A DNA stretch of 28,511 bases from Firmicutes bacterium UBA7523 (lineage in GTDB: Bacteria > Bacillota > Dethiobacteria > Dethiobacterales > Dethiobacteraceae), in NCBI GenBank assembly GCA_002479415.1, contig DLMZ01000003.1, positions 422 to 28,932 on the forward strand. The letters run 5' to 3'. Position 1 is the stretch's first letter. Each line of letters opens with the position of its first letter. Below, piece after piece: positions 6,907-14,137 of this stretch. The notes beneath the pieces were generated by a model. The model did no database searches. It saw only the letters and a list, made by a program, of their open reading frames with translations, and had not been told where the DNA came from. The translations under genes were made by a program, and so were the position numbers.

Positions 6907-8028
6907 ATGAGTCGTTCTGTTTGCGGCGAAAAGAAAAAACCACTGGTGGCGGTTTTCATTAGTCAAAGAAACATTACTAATCTAAAAATGCAAAGAAAGG
7001 ATAACAATTTCAAAGTAAATCAAATTGTTAAAGCGAACAGATTAGCAGATACCACTCTTTTCTTTTTTTCAGTTAACAGTATTGACTTTGAAAAATCCAA
7101 AATTAACGGTATGTATTTTGATGATTATAAAAATATCTGGGTTGAAAAATCCTTTCCCTTTCCCGACGTACTTTATGACCGTGTAAAAAGAGTAAAGACA
7201 TTTAATATAACCGGTGATGAAATACGTAAGAAGTTTGATAACATGGGCATTAAAAAGATAAATTCACGTCATTATTTTGATAAGTTGGATTTATATAACA
7301 TATTCATGTTAGATGAAAATCTAAACAAACACTTGCCCCTGACAAAGCATTATCAAGGCGTAGACGATCTCAAAGATATGCTTAACCAGTTTAATAAAAT
7401 CTATCTCAAAGGATGCAGAGGAAGTCGAGGAAAACAGGTTCTAAGTGTAGCCAGTCACCCGGATGGCGGTTATGAACTTAGATCCTACAAGAACATAATT
7501 GCTGTGGAGAAGGCATCTAGCCTACTAGAAATTGACAATCTCATTAAATCCCACCTTGCCGGAAATCGTATTATTGTACAACAAGCCATCGACTTAATCA
7601 CAAAGGACGACTGTATTGTAGACTTCCGCGCCGAGCTTCAAAAGGATGGCAACGGAAGAATAACAATAACTGCAATTCCTGCCCGTGTAGGCAAAATAGA
7701 TTCTCCCATCACAACCAGGGGAGCATGTTATTCGTTTGAGTCCTTTTTTGAGCAAATTATGGGATTATCGGAAAAGGAAACAGCAGCCTTAAAAAGCAAG
7801 TTTGAAGCATTTCTCATCAATATATACAATTATTTAGAGAAATCCTATGGGCCGTTCGGTGAGCTAGGCATAGATGTAGCTCTAGACAAGAGCGGTAAGC
7901 TCTGGTTTATTGAATGCAATGCAAAATCTGCTAAAGTATCTTTATGTAAAACAGCACGGGGAGAAACACTGCAAAAAGCCTTTCTACAGCCATTGGAATA
8001 CGCCAAATACATTCACGAGCAAAAATAA
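6907..8028 (+). CDS. YheC/YheD-like spore coat-associated ATP-grasp protein
   Basis: A 373-aa protein. The ATG at 6907 is chosen because GAGGGGG lies 7 nt before it; an ATG at 6892 would include that site in the coding region. The family hallmarks appear in order: VLYDRV (near residue 90), HYFDKLDLYNIF, LPLTKHY, an ATP-binding segment (YLKGCRGSRGKQVLSV), VQQAIDLI, DFRAELQKDG, PARVG, and the metal-binding FGELGIDVALDKSGKLWFIECN near the C-terminus. In Bacillus, YheC and YheD are sigma-E/sigma-K-dependent coat-associated proteins; their substrate is not known. Divergent from the glycosyltransferase-ligase operon, it reinforces the spore-surface interpretation of this island. An intrinsic terminator follows immediately. 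Confidence 0.88.
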   Translation: MSRSVCGEKKKPLVAVFISQRNITNLKMQRKDNNFKVNQIVKANRLADTTLFFFSVNSIDFEKSKINGMYFDDYKNIWVEKSFPFPDVLYDRVKRVKTFNITGDEIRKKFDNMGIKKINSRHYFDKLDLYNIFMLDENLNKHLPLTKHYQGVDDLKDMLNQFNKIYLKGCRGSRGKQVLSVASHPDGGYELRSYKNIIAVEKASSLLEIDNLIKSHLAGNRIIVQQAIDLITKDDCIVDFRAELQKDGNGRITITAIPARVGKIDSPITTRGACYSFESFFEQIMGLSEKETAALKSKFEAFLINIYNYLEKSYGPFGELGIDVALDKSGKLWFIECNAKSAKVSLCKTARGETLQKAFLQPLEYAKYIHEQK

Positions 8029-8050
8029 ACCCGCCTGTAAGCGGGTTTTT
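8027..8050 (+). terminator. Intrinsic terminator of the YheC/YheD-like gene
   Basis: The stem 8027-8034 (AAACCCGC) pairs with 8041-8048 (GCGGGTTT), with T residues to 8050. It starts inside the stop codon. Confidence 0.85.
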
Positions 8051-8138
8051 AATTTTACCACATAAATTTTCCTCTAAAATTACATAATAACTAATAACTT
8101 AGTTTTAAGTGAAAAAGCTGTAAAGGAGCAAAGCTATT

Positions 8139-8585
8139 ATGAAGGACAGATTTTCTAATGGATTTATTGCAGGCTTTGCCGGGGGCGTAGTCCCTCTTGT
8201 ATTTAATATCGTCACCCGTGCCTTAGGCTTTACAACAATTCTCTGGGAAGACTATATGGGTGTTTTTATGGTTGGCAGAAGACCTGGAGATATGGCGGAG
8301 CATGTTTTCTTTTCAGTTGTGCAGTTTTTCTTTTTAGGAGTTCTTGGTATAATCTTTGCATTAATCCTTCCATACATATCCAGCAAACGTCATCTCTTTA
8401 AAGGAGCTATATATGGAATAACTATATGGTATATTCTTTATTCCATGCCATATCTTCTTCGTCTCCCCGACCTTGATGTGGCTCCTTTAAAAACTGCCAT
8501 AGTAAATAGTATTGCCGCAGTTCTGTGGGGTATATCATTAGCCTTCATTCTTAAGAGGATAGACAACGGCAATTCATTACAGTAA
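8139..8585 (+). CDS. Small four-helix membrane protein of unknown function
   Basis: A 148-aa protein whose ATG follows AAAGGAG by about 10 nt. The hydrophobic profile suggests four transmembrane segments: about residues 7-30 (FIAGFAGGVVPLVFNIV), 55-78 (VVQFFFLGVLGIIFALIL), 88-105 (AIYGITIWYILYSMPYL) and 118-138 (AIVNSIAAVLWGISLAFIL). A loop with WEDYMGVFMVGRRPGD joins the first two. I do not recognise a named family. Similar small membrane proteins occur in sporulation loci, but nothing here proves that. It lies downstream of, and is separated by a terminator from, the YheC/YheD-like gene, and is convergent with the PII-like gene 10 nt away. It is a real gene on the basis of its RBS, coding pattern and membrane topology; the function is open. 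Confidence 0.75.
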   Translation: MKDRFSNGFIAGFAGGVVPLVFNIVTRALGFTTILWEDYMGVFMVGRRPGDMAEHVFFSVVQFFFLGVLGIIFALILPYISSKRHLFKGAIYGITIWYILYSMPYLLRLPDLDVAPLKTAIVNSIAAVLWGISLAFILKRIDNGNSLQ

Positions 8586-8595
8586 TTGGTTATGT

Positions 8596-9288
8596 TTAGG
8601 GTGTCGAAAGACTACTAGGTTTGCTATGTAGCCCGTAAGCTTTATTTACATTTTGTATAAAAATAATACCGTTTCCGGGCTTGTTGATTTCAAGCTGGCC
8701 GCTGATAGTCGATGTAATAGACTCTGTCAGATGGTTTTCTGAAATAATCAGCACAATTTCTTTTTCCAGTTCTATTTCCATGGAAAACAGGGTACATGTT
8801 TCATGAATACCGGAACCACGCGCATTAATAATCGTAGCACCTTTTGAACCGGCACTTGTCGCAGCTTCTATAACAGTTTCTCCCTTTCCTCTGTCAACAA
8901 CAACAAAAATAGCATGATACATTGAGTCCTCCACCCCTTTTTGCTCAATATAATTATCGCATGGAATCATGCATGTTCCCACCAAATTAATAATTGATGT
9001 AGTAAAGGCAATTCCATGGTTCCGTTTATCAAAATTAAACTTCTTCGCAATATGCTCCAATGCTTCGTAAGCTATATCCTTTTTTGCTGCCATCAGGATA
9101 ATTTCTTTCCTTGCTTCATTTAATGCCAGAAAATCCAGAATAGGGTTATTAATTGTTCCCTTTCCCAGAAAAACTGTGCTTCCCGTAATCCCATTCATTT
9201 TTGCATATTTGACAATCTTAGGCGCCAGACCAAAGTTAACAATTATATAAATCAATTCAATCTGAGTACAGCCTGTATTACTGTTCAT
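8596..9288 (-). CDS. Two-domain PII-like regulator
   Basis: A 230-aa protein about twice the length of GlnB/GlnK. Two PII-like halves can be seen: residues about 10-105 (IELIYIIVNFGLAPKIVKYA) and about 122-220 (MYHAIFVVVDRGKGETVIEA, with the KGATIINARGSG region where the T-loop begins, and EIELEKEIVLIISE). The canonical GlnB uridylylation Tyr segment is not evident. PII-like proteins bind nucleotides or small metabolites and dock on enzymes or transporters. Its ATG overlaps the end of the upstream DUF1538 membrane protein gene by 11 nt, so the two are translationally coupled and the PII-like protein probably regulates that transporter. The first half lacks the conserved glycine-rich T-loop entry of the second, so the halves may have different roles. 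Confidence 0.82.
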   Translation of the reverse strand: MNSNTGCTQIELIYIIVNFGLAPKIVKYAKMNGITGSTVFLGKGTINNPILDFLALNEARKEIILMAAKKDIAYEALEHIAKKFNFDKRNHGIAFTTSIINLVGTCMIPCDNYIEQKGVEDSMYHAIFVVVDRGKGETVIEAATSAGSKGATIINARGSGIHETCTLFSMEIELEKEIVLIISENHLTESITSTISGQLEINKPGNGIIFIQNVNKAYGLHSKPSSLSTP

Positions 9289-10768
9289 TTCTCAGCAAGC
9301 CTTCCTTTCTTGATTTTATCTTAAAGAAGTAACCTAGTACTTGTAAAGCAATGATAGGCGTCAAAGCAACCGTAGCAATCATGCCAAAGCCATCAATTAT
9401 TACACTGGCTCCTTCAATTGATTCAGCAACACCCTGTGTAAACGCCAGAATAAATGTTGCGGTTACGGGTCCGGTTGCAACGCCCCCAGCATCAAATGCA
9501 ATACCCACAAACAATTCCTGGGTAAAATATATCAGTGCTATTGAAATAAGATAGCCCGGCAAAAGATAGTGCCACAATTGAATTCCCGGCACAAGTATTC
9601 TTATCATTGAAAGAGCCACCGCGAAACCCACTCCTACTGAAAGAGCAACTAACACGGACTTCCTTCGAACATATCCGCTCGTAACATCCTCAATTTGATG
9701 TGTCAATACATAAACCGCCGGTTCAGCCAGTATAGTAACCACTCCAAGAATAAAACCAAAAATAATAATTAAAGCTTTGTTGCCAAACGCAGCAATACTA
9801 TAGCCAACAATGCTTCCCACATCCATAAATCCTGCATTAACTCCAACTAAAAAAATGAAGAGACCAATAAATGAATAGAGAAAGCCTTTGAAAATTTTCG
9901 CCAGAGTTTTTCTGTTAAGCTCAAATAGCCTCTGAAATACTAATAATATAAGCAGGAGCGGCAGCAGCGACAAAAATGTTTCTCTTATGATTACAGGCAT
10001 AATATGGATAAATGGACCAATGATGCCTGACTTCTGCGGTGTTATTAGCTCAAATGCGCCAGTAAAGCTGTCCGTCCTTAATATGATACTCATGATGAGC
10101 ACAGACATAATTGCGCCAACAGATACTACTGCGATTAAGCCAAAACTGTCATTTTCCGAGGCTTTACTATCTTTTTTCAGGCTTGAAATCCCTGCAGCCA
10201 GTGCCAGTATGAACGGTACAGCCAACACCCCGGTGGTTGCACCCGAAGCATCAAACGATATAGCTAAAAATTCCGGGGAAGCAAATAAAGCCAAAAGAAA
10301 TGTCAAGCCATAAAGAACCGTCAAGACTCTACTTAACGGCACATTGTATACAATTCTTAAAAAACCGAAAGAAAGCATTATAGCCAGACCCACAGAAACT
10401 ACCATTACGATGCTGATGCCGGATATTAACCCAGCCGTAACAATATCAACCTGATTTGCAAGTACAATAAGCCCGGGCTCAGCAATTGATATGACAAAGC
10501 CAAGAATAAAACCGCCAACTATAATAAGCCACAGCTTATTAGTTTTAGCCAAAGACGATCCAGTCAGGCTCCCAAGAGGGGCCACACCGAGATCCACTCC
10601 AATCAGAAATAACGACAACCCTAAGATTATTAAAATAGACCCAATCAGAAATCGTAATAAAAGCGGTGCCCCAAGCGGCGTAATGGTAAAATTGAATAAA
10701 ATTACGATGATTGTTATAGGAGCAACTGAAAAGAGAACTTCCCTGATTTTTTCTGAAAATAAATTCAA
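9278..10768 (-). CDS. DUF1538 family membrane protein, internally duplicated
   Basis: A 496-aa polytopic membrane protein. The TTG start at 10768 follows GGGGGAGG by 5 nt. Two homologous halves are visible. The first has LIGVDLGVAPLGSLTG, IAEPGLIVLANQVD and SFDASGATTGVLAVPFILA. The second has LVGVNAGFMDVGSIVGYS, LAEPAVYVLTHQIED and AFDAGGVATGPVTATFILA. Inverted or tandem duplication of this kind is common in secondary transporters, and DUF1538 proteins are presumed transporters of unknown substrate. It is co-transcribed with a double PII-like protein, which fits a transporter gated by a PII-family sensor, as AmtB is by GlnK. A sigma-A promoter lies about 75 nt upstream. Confidence 0.85.
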   Translation of the reverse strand: MNLFSEKIREVLFSVAPITIIVILFNFTITPLGAPLLLRFLIGSILIILGLSLFLIGVDLGVAPLGSLTGSSLAKTNKLWLIIVGGFILGFVISIAEPGLIVLANQVDIVTAGLISGISIVMVVSVGLAIMLSFGFLRIVYNVPLSRVLTVLYGLTFLLALFASPEFLAISFDASGATTGVLAVPFILALAAGISSLKKDSKASENDSFGLIAVVSVGAIMSVLIMSIILRTDSFTGAFELITPQKSGIIGPFIHIMPVIIRETFLSLLPLLLILLVFQRLFELNRKTLAKIFKGFLYSFIGLFIFLVGVNAGFMDVGSIVGYSIAAFGNKALIIIFGFILGVVTILAEPAVYVLTHQIEDVTSGYVRRKSVLVALSVGVGFAVALSMIRILVPGIQLWHYLLPGYLISIALIYFTQELFVGIAFDAGGVATGPVTATFILAFTQGVAESIEGASVIIDGFGMIATVALTPIIALQVLGYFFKIKSRKEGLLRNEQ

Positions 10769-10843
10769 ATATGCCTCCCCCCTCGCAATTTATTTTTGAG
10801 AAAGTCAATTTTCGTATTTAAGAATAGCCCTGCAGTTGCTTAT

Positions 10844-10872
10844 ATTATAGTCCGAAAAGCAAACGATTACAA
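10844..10872 (-). promoter_or_regulatory. Sigma-A promoter of the DUF1538/PII-like operon
   Basis: On the minus strand, TTGTAA (10872-10867) is followed by 17 nt and a perfect TATAAT (10849-10844). Confidence 0.6.
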
Positions 10873-11141
10873 TTAGGTCAATTCTATGACACTACACAAT
10901 CTACTACATGATGTTTAAGGTTAAACCTTGTCACATTCTTAGTATAAACTTTTTGATCTGCAGAGTTTTCAATGAACTCTTCCACAAATCTCTTAGCAAA
11001 AATTTTAACGTATGATATGGCACAATTCTATAGAGGCAAATCAAAATATATAATTAAAGGATTGGGTGCTGGAAAGGCTTTTACAAGCAATAATATACTA
11101 ATGTCTTAGTCGGGAATTGCAAGATTGCAGCCAGCCAAGGC
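10873..11141 (+). other. Non-coding gap between the DUF1538 promoter and the tRNA terminator
   Basis: The 436-nt space between the DUF1538 start and the tRNA holds the promoter at 10844-10872 and the hairpin at 11142-11187. In the remaining AT-rich 270 nt I see no open frame with a Shine-Dalgarno, no repeat and no recognisable RNA element. Confidence 0.4.
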
Positions 11142-11187
11142 AAAAAAAGAGCTTCTGTTGCACTATGTGCAACAAAAAGCTCTTTTT
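11142..11187 (-). terminator. Terminator downstream of tRNA-Pro
   Basis: A long near-perfect hairpin: AAAAAGAGCTT-TGTTGCAC pairs with GTGCAACA-AAGCTCTTTTT around a short TAT loop. Reading on the minus strand it ends in seven T residues, matching the tRNA gene just upstream. The T-run on the other side could make it bidirectional. Confidence 0.8.
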
Positions 11188-11204
11188 ATTTCGAATAATA
11201 TTAA

Positions 11205-11281
11205 TGGTCGGAGCGACAGGATTTGAACCTGCGACCTCTTGACCCCCAGTCAAGCGCGCTACCAAGCTGCGCCACGCCCCG
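11205..11281 (-). tRNA. tRNA-Pro(GGG)
   Basis: The minus strand folds as a cloverleaf. The acceptor CGGGGCG pairs with CGCTCCG (one G-U). The D-arm contains AGCTTGGTAGCG. The anticodon stem CTTGA/TCAAG encloses the loop CTGGGGG with anticodon GGG. The T-arm loop is TTCGAAT, and the 3' CCA is encoded (11207-11205). It has its own strong promoter and terminator, so it is a single-gene unit. Confidence 0.95.
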
Positions 11282-11291
11282 ACACTAGATT

Positions 11292-11320
11292 ATTATACAA
11301 TAAACTAACTACATTATCAA
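11292..11320 (-). promoter_or_regulatory. Sigma-A promoter of tRNA-Pro
   Basis: On the minus strand, TTGATA (11320-11315) is followed by exactly 17 nt and TATAAT (11297-11292). The -10 ends 10 nt before the tRNA 5' end. Confidence 0.8.
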
Positions 11321-11490
11321 GGAAAAAATTTATTTCTGTGATTAACTTTTTTGAGCTTACAGAACCTTTTAGTTTCATTGGTGGGACTCTTTCACATACA
11401 TCTTTTTTGGCTATTATAGTAGGAATTTTCACGCTGTTGTAGAAAGCATTAATTATTCCTATTTCAATGACATTTGAAGGAGGGGTTTTT

Positions 11491-12681
11491 GTGTCTTTTA
11501 AAATTAAGGATAGCATCACCTGGGTCGGCAAGGTAGATTGGGAACTCCGCAAGTTTCATGGAGAGGAGTACTCTGCCCATAAAGGAACCACCTATAACTC
11601 GTACCTGGTAAGAGATGAAAAGACAGCCTTAATTGATACCGTATGGCTTCCCTTTGCCGAAGAATTCGTTGATAACTTGAAAAAAGAAGTAGATTTAAAG
11701 GAGATTGACTACATTATCGCCAACCACGCCGAGATAGACCACAGCGGCGCTTTGAAAACTCTGCTGAGGGAAATTCCTGACACCCCTGTGTATTGTACCA
11801 AAAACGGAATCAATTCACTTAGGGGGCATTTCCACCAGGACTGGAACTTCGTTCCGGTAAAAACCGGCGACAAGTTGAGCCTGGGTAGCAAGGAGTTAAT
11901 TTTTGTGGAGGCAAGGATGCTGCATTGGCCCGACAGCATGTTCTGCTACCTGACCAATGACGATGTTCTCTTTTCTAATGATGCCTTCGGTCAGCATTAT
12001 GCTTCAGAATACATGTACAACGACCTGGTGGACCAGGAGGAACTGTATGGGGAAGCTATCAAGTACTACGCAAATATCCTTACTCCCTTCAGCTCCCTGG
12101 TGGAGAAAAAAATCGCAGAAGTGGTGGGTTTAAATCTGCCTGTAGATTTAATATGCCCAAGCCATGGGGTTATTTGGAGACAAGAACCTTTGCAGATCGT
12201 GAACAAATATCTAGAATGGGCCGCTGGATACCAGGAAGACCAGGTAACTATAGTTTATGATACCATGTGGGATGGTACCAGAAGGACTGCTGAGGGAATT
12301 GCAGCAGGGATAAAAGAAGTTAACCGCAAAACTACCATCAAGCTGTACAATGCTGCTCGCTCCGACGTCAACGATATCATTACGGAGATCTTTAAATCCA
12401 GTGTATTGATCCTGGGCTCCCCCACCATTAACAAAGGTATCCTGCACTCCATATCCGGGTTGCTGGAAATTAACAGGGGGCTTAAGTTCCAGAAGAAAAA
12501 AGCTGTCGCTTTTGGGTGTTACGGTTGGAGTGGTGAGTCTGTGAAAATGTTGGAAGACAGTCTTAAGGATGCGGGATTTGAACTCATCAGGGACGGATTA
12601 AAATTGCTCTGGAACCCCGATGACGAAGCCATGGAAAAAGCCCGGGAACTAGGGCGAGACATCGGGACAGTGTTAAGGTAA
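11491..12681 (+). CDS. FprA-type flavodiiron protein
   Basis: A 396-aa A-type flavoprotein that reduces O2 to water and/or NO to N2O in the cytoplasm, protecting anaerobes. The GTG at 11491 is chosen because GGAGGGG lies just before it; an ATG at 11467 would put that site inside the gene. The N-terminal metallo-beta-lactamase-like domain carries the diiron ligands H79, E81, D83 (NHAEIDHSG), H145 (LHWPDSM), D164 (SNDAFG) and H225 (PSHGVIW). From about residue 250 a flavodoxin domain binds FMN (VYDTMWDGTRRTAEGI, LGSPTINKG, FGCYGWSGES). There is no C-terminal rubredoxin domain, so a separate rubredoxin or F420/flavin reductase is the likely electron donor. It is monocistronic and convergent with the SDR gene. 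Confidence 0.93.
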   Translation: MSFKIKDSITWVGKVDWELRKFHGEEYSAHKGTTYNSYLVRDEKTALIDTVWLPFAEEFVDNLKKEVDLKEIDYIIANHAEIDHSGALKTLLREIPDTPVYCTKNGINSLRGHFHQDWNFVPVKTGDKLSLGSKELIFVEARMLHWPDSMFCYLTNDDVLFSNDAFGQHYASEYMYNDLVDQEELYGEAIKYYANILTPFSSLVEKKIAEVVGLNLPVDLICPSHGVIWRQEPLQIVNKYLEWAAGYQEDQVTIVYDTMWDGTRRTAEGIAAGIKEVNRKTTIKLYNAARSDVNDIITEIFKSSVLILGSPTINKGILHSISGLLEINRGLKFQKKKAVAFGCYGWSGESVKMLEDSLKDAGFELIRDGLKLLWNPDDEAMEKARELGRDIGTVLR

Positions 12682-12704
12682 AAGCTGAGAGCTTTATCTG
12701 TAAA

Positions 12705-13466
12705 TTATGACTTAGCAGACTGTCCGCCGTCGATAGTATAGATCCCACCTGTAATGAAAGACGCCTTATCGGAAGCCAGAAAGTAAACAAGCTGGGCGAT
12801 TTCCTCTGGCTTGGCATACCGGTTCATTGGCACACCTTTTTCGAAACTTTCCCTTGCACCTTCGCCAAAGACTTTCTCGATAGATTCCATCATTCGTGTT
12901 TCCACAGGAGCAGGGCAAACCGCGTTAACCCGAATCCCTTCTAGGGCAACTTCTAGAGCTGCCGAACGGGTCAGGCCTACCACCGCATGCTTGGAAGCAA
13001 CATAAGCTCCCATGCCGGGGAACCCCCGCAAGCCAGCTAGAGAAGCAGTATTGATGATGCTGCCGTTTTTTTGTTTGAGCATCACCTTAAGCACATGTTT
13101 TAATCCATAGTGTACGCCCATAAGGTTGACGCCGTATACCTTTTGCATGTTCTCCGATGTGATTTCCGCCGTCCTGGCCACGCTGCCCTCTAACCCGGCG
13201 TTGTTAAAGAACACATCGATCCGACCAAACTTCTCCACAGTTGCTTCTACGTAAGCTTTGACGTCCTCTTCTCTGGACACATCCGCTACCAAGGCCAGGT
13301 ACTCCCCGTCTTTCAATCCCAATTCCTTGGCCTTTACCTCCGTCTTTTCCTTGCTTGTACCCACCAAAACCAGCCGGGCACCGTTTTCTGCAAATATTTT
13401 GGCGGCAGCGCTACCAATTCCACCTGATCCCCCAGTAATTAAAACAACCTTCCCTGCGAACTCCAT
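12705..13466 (-). CDS. Short-chain dehydrogenase/reductase
   Basis: A 253-aa classical SDR, an NAD(P)-dependent alcohol/ketone oxidoreductase. The cofactor motif TGGSGGIG, the NNAG motif, the Ser of INTASLAG, the catalytic YVASK and the post-active-site VNAVCPAPVETRM are all present, as is the C-terminal TGGIYTIDGGQS. The ATG at 13466 (8 nt after AGGAGG) is preferred over the preceding TTG at 13469. The length and motifs fit FabG/glucose-1-dehydrogenase-like enzymes, but the substrate cannot be told. It lies about 55 nt downstream of the GNAT gene on the same strand and may be in the same transcript. Confidence 0.9.
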   Translation of the reverse strand: MEFAGKVVLITGGSGGIGSAAAKIFAENGARLVLVGTSKEKTEVKAKELGLKDGEYLALVADVSREEDVKAYVEATVEKFGRIDVFFNNAGLEGSVARTAEITSENMQKVYGVNLMGVHYGLKHVLKVMLKQKNGSIINTASLAGLRGFPGMGAYVASKHAVVGLTRSAALEVALEGIRVNAVCPAPVETRMMESIEKVFGEGARESFEKGVPMNRYAKPEEIAQLVYFLASDKASFITGGIYTIDGGQSAKS

Positions 13467-13523
13467 CAAGCATTCCTCCTCACGGGTAAATTTAATGGTT
13501 AATTCGTTGATATTTAGGGGAAA

Positions 13524-14135
13524 TCAATTTGCTTTGACCATAACAATCCAATCTCCTTGAGAATCGGTGGTTTTATCTGCTGGGATAAAACCTAACGAAG
13601 TATAGAGGTTGTAGGCAGCTGAATTATCCGGGCGGACTTCCAGCTTTATCTCGTTTGTGCCCTCTAAGTAAGATAGGCCGAGAGTAAGGAGATTTCGAGC
13701 TACGCCGTTTTTTTGACAATCCGGGTGAATGGCGATGGAGAGAATTTGAGCTTGAGACGTTGTGCGGTAATTGTGCTTATTAGTGAGAAAAAGAGCCTTG
13801 TGCATGATAATAGATTTTATAGGGCCTGTACCAATATCGTAAGTGCCGGAGAGCCAGCGGTATAACCAATAGAAAATCTCACCTTTAGTTATGGCTTTTA
13901 GCCAAATGAGGCGCATACTGCGGGTGGCTATCAAGTAACCAGCTATTTTGTTATCGGATTCGGCTATGAAAAAGCTTTGGGGTTCAACCTTGCGAATGAA
14001 GTTAAAAATGTCGCAAATGCTAAGATTGTTTTGCAATGGCTTGCCGAGGAAGTGCTGTACAGATGGGCTGAAAGCATGCAAGAATATTGACGCCACAGCA
14101 GGGATATCCTCAGATTTAGCTTGACGGTATTTCAT
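13524..14135 (-). CDS. GNAT family N-acetyltransferase
   Basis: A 203-aa acetyl-CoA-dependent transferase. The N-terminus (MKYRQAKSEDIPAVASIF) is typical of GNAT strand 1/helix 1. Motif A is ILSIAIHPDCQKNGVARNLL, with the pyrophosphate-binding QKNGVA. Motif B contains LEVRPDNSAAYNLYTSLGF. A central insertion (about residues 75-125) is longer than in minimal GNATs. The ATG follows GGAGGAATAATA and begins 2 nt after the stop of the deacetylase fusion, so they are co-translated. The acceptor may relate to the envelope glycan chemistry of its partner, but this is inference. Confidence 0.87.
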   Translation of the reverse strand: MKYRQAKSEDIPAVASIFLHAFSPSVQHFLGKPLQNNLSICDIFNFIRKVEPQSFFIAESDNKIAGYLIATRSMRLIWLKAITKGEIFYWLYRWLSGTYDIGTGPIKSIIMHKALFLTNKHNYRTTSQAQILSIAIHPDCQKNGVARNLLTLGLSYLEGTNEIKLEVRPDNSAAYNLYTSLGFIPADKTTDSQGDWIVMVKAN

Positions 14136-14137
14136 TA

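Noticed and set aside
8083..8089. CATAATA as a sigma-G/F -10 before the small membrane protein
   Set aside because: No convincing -35 at the required spacing, so the match is likely to be chance in AT-rich DNA.
9987..10313. A plus-strand open frame of 108 aa opposite DUF1538
   Set aside because: Shadow of the membrane protein's reverse complement; the coding signal lies clearly on the minus strand.
12679..12695. Small hairpin AAAGCT-GAG-AGCTTT after the flavodiiron gene
   Set aside because: Only 6 bp, AT-rich and without a U-tract; it cannot be called a terminator with confidence.
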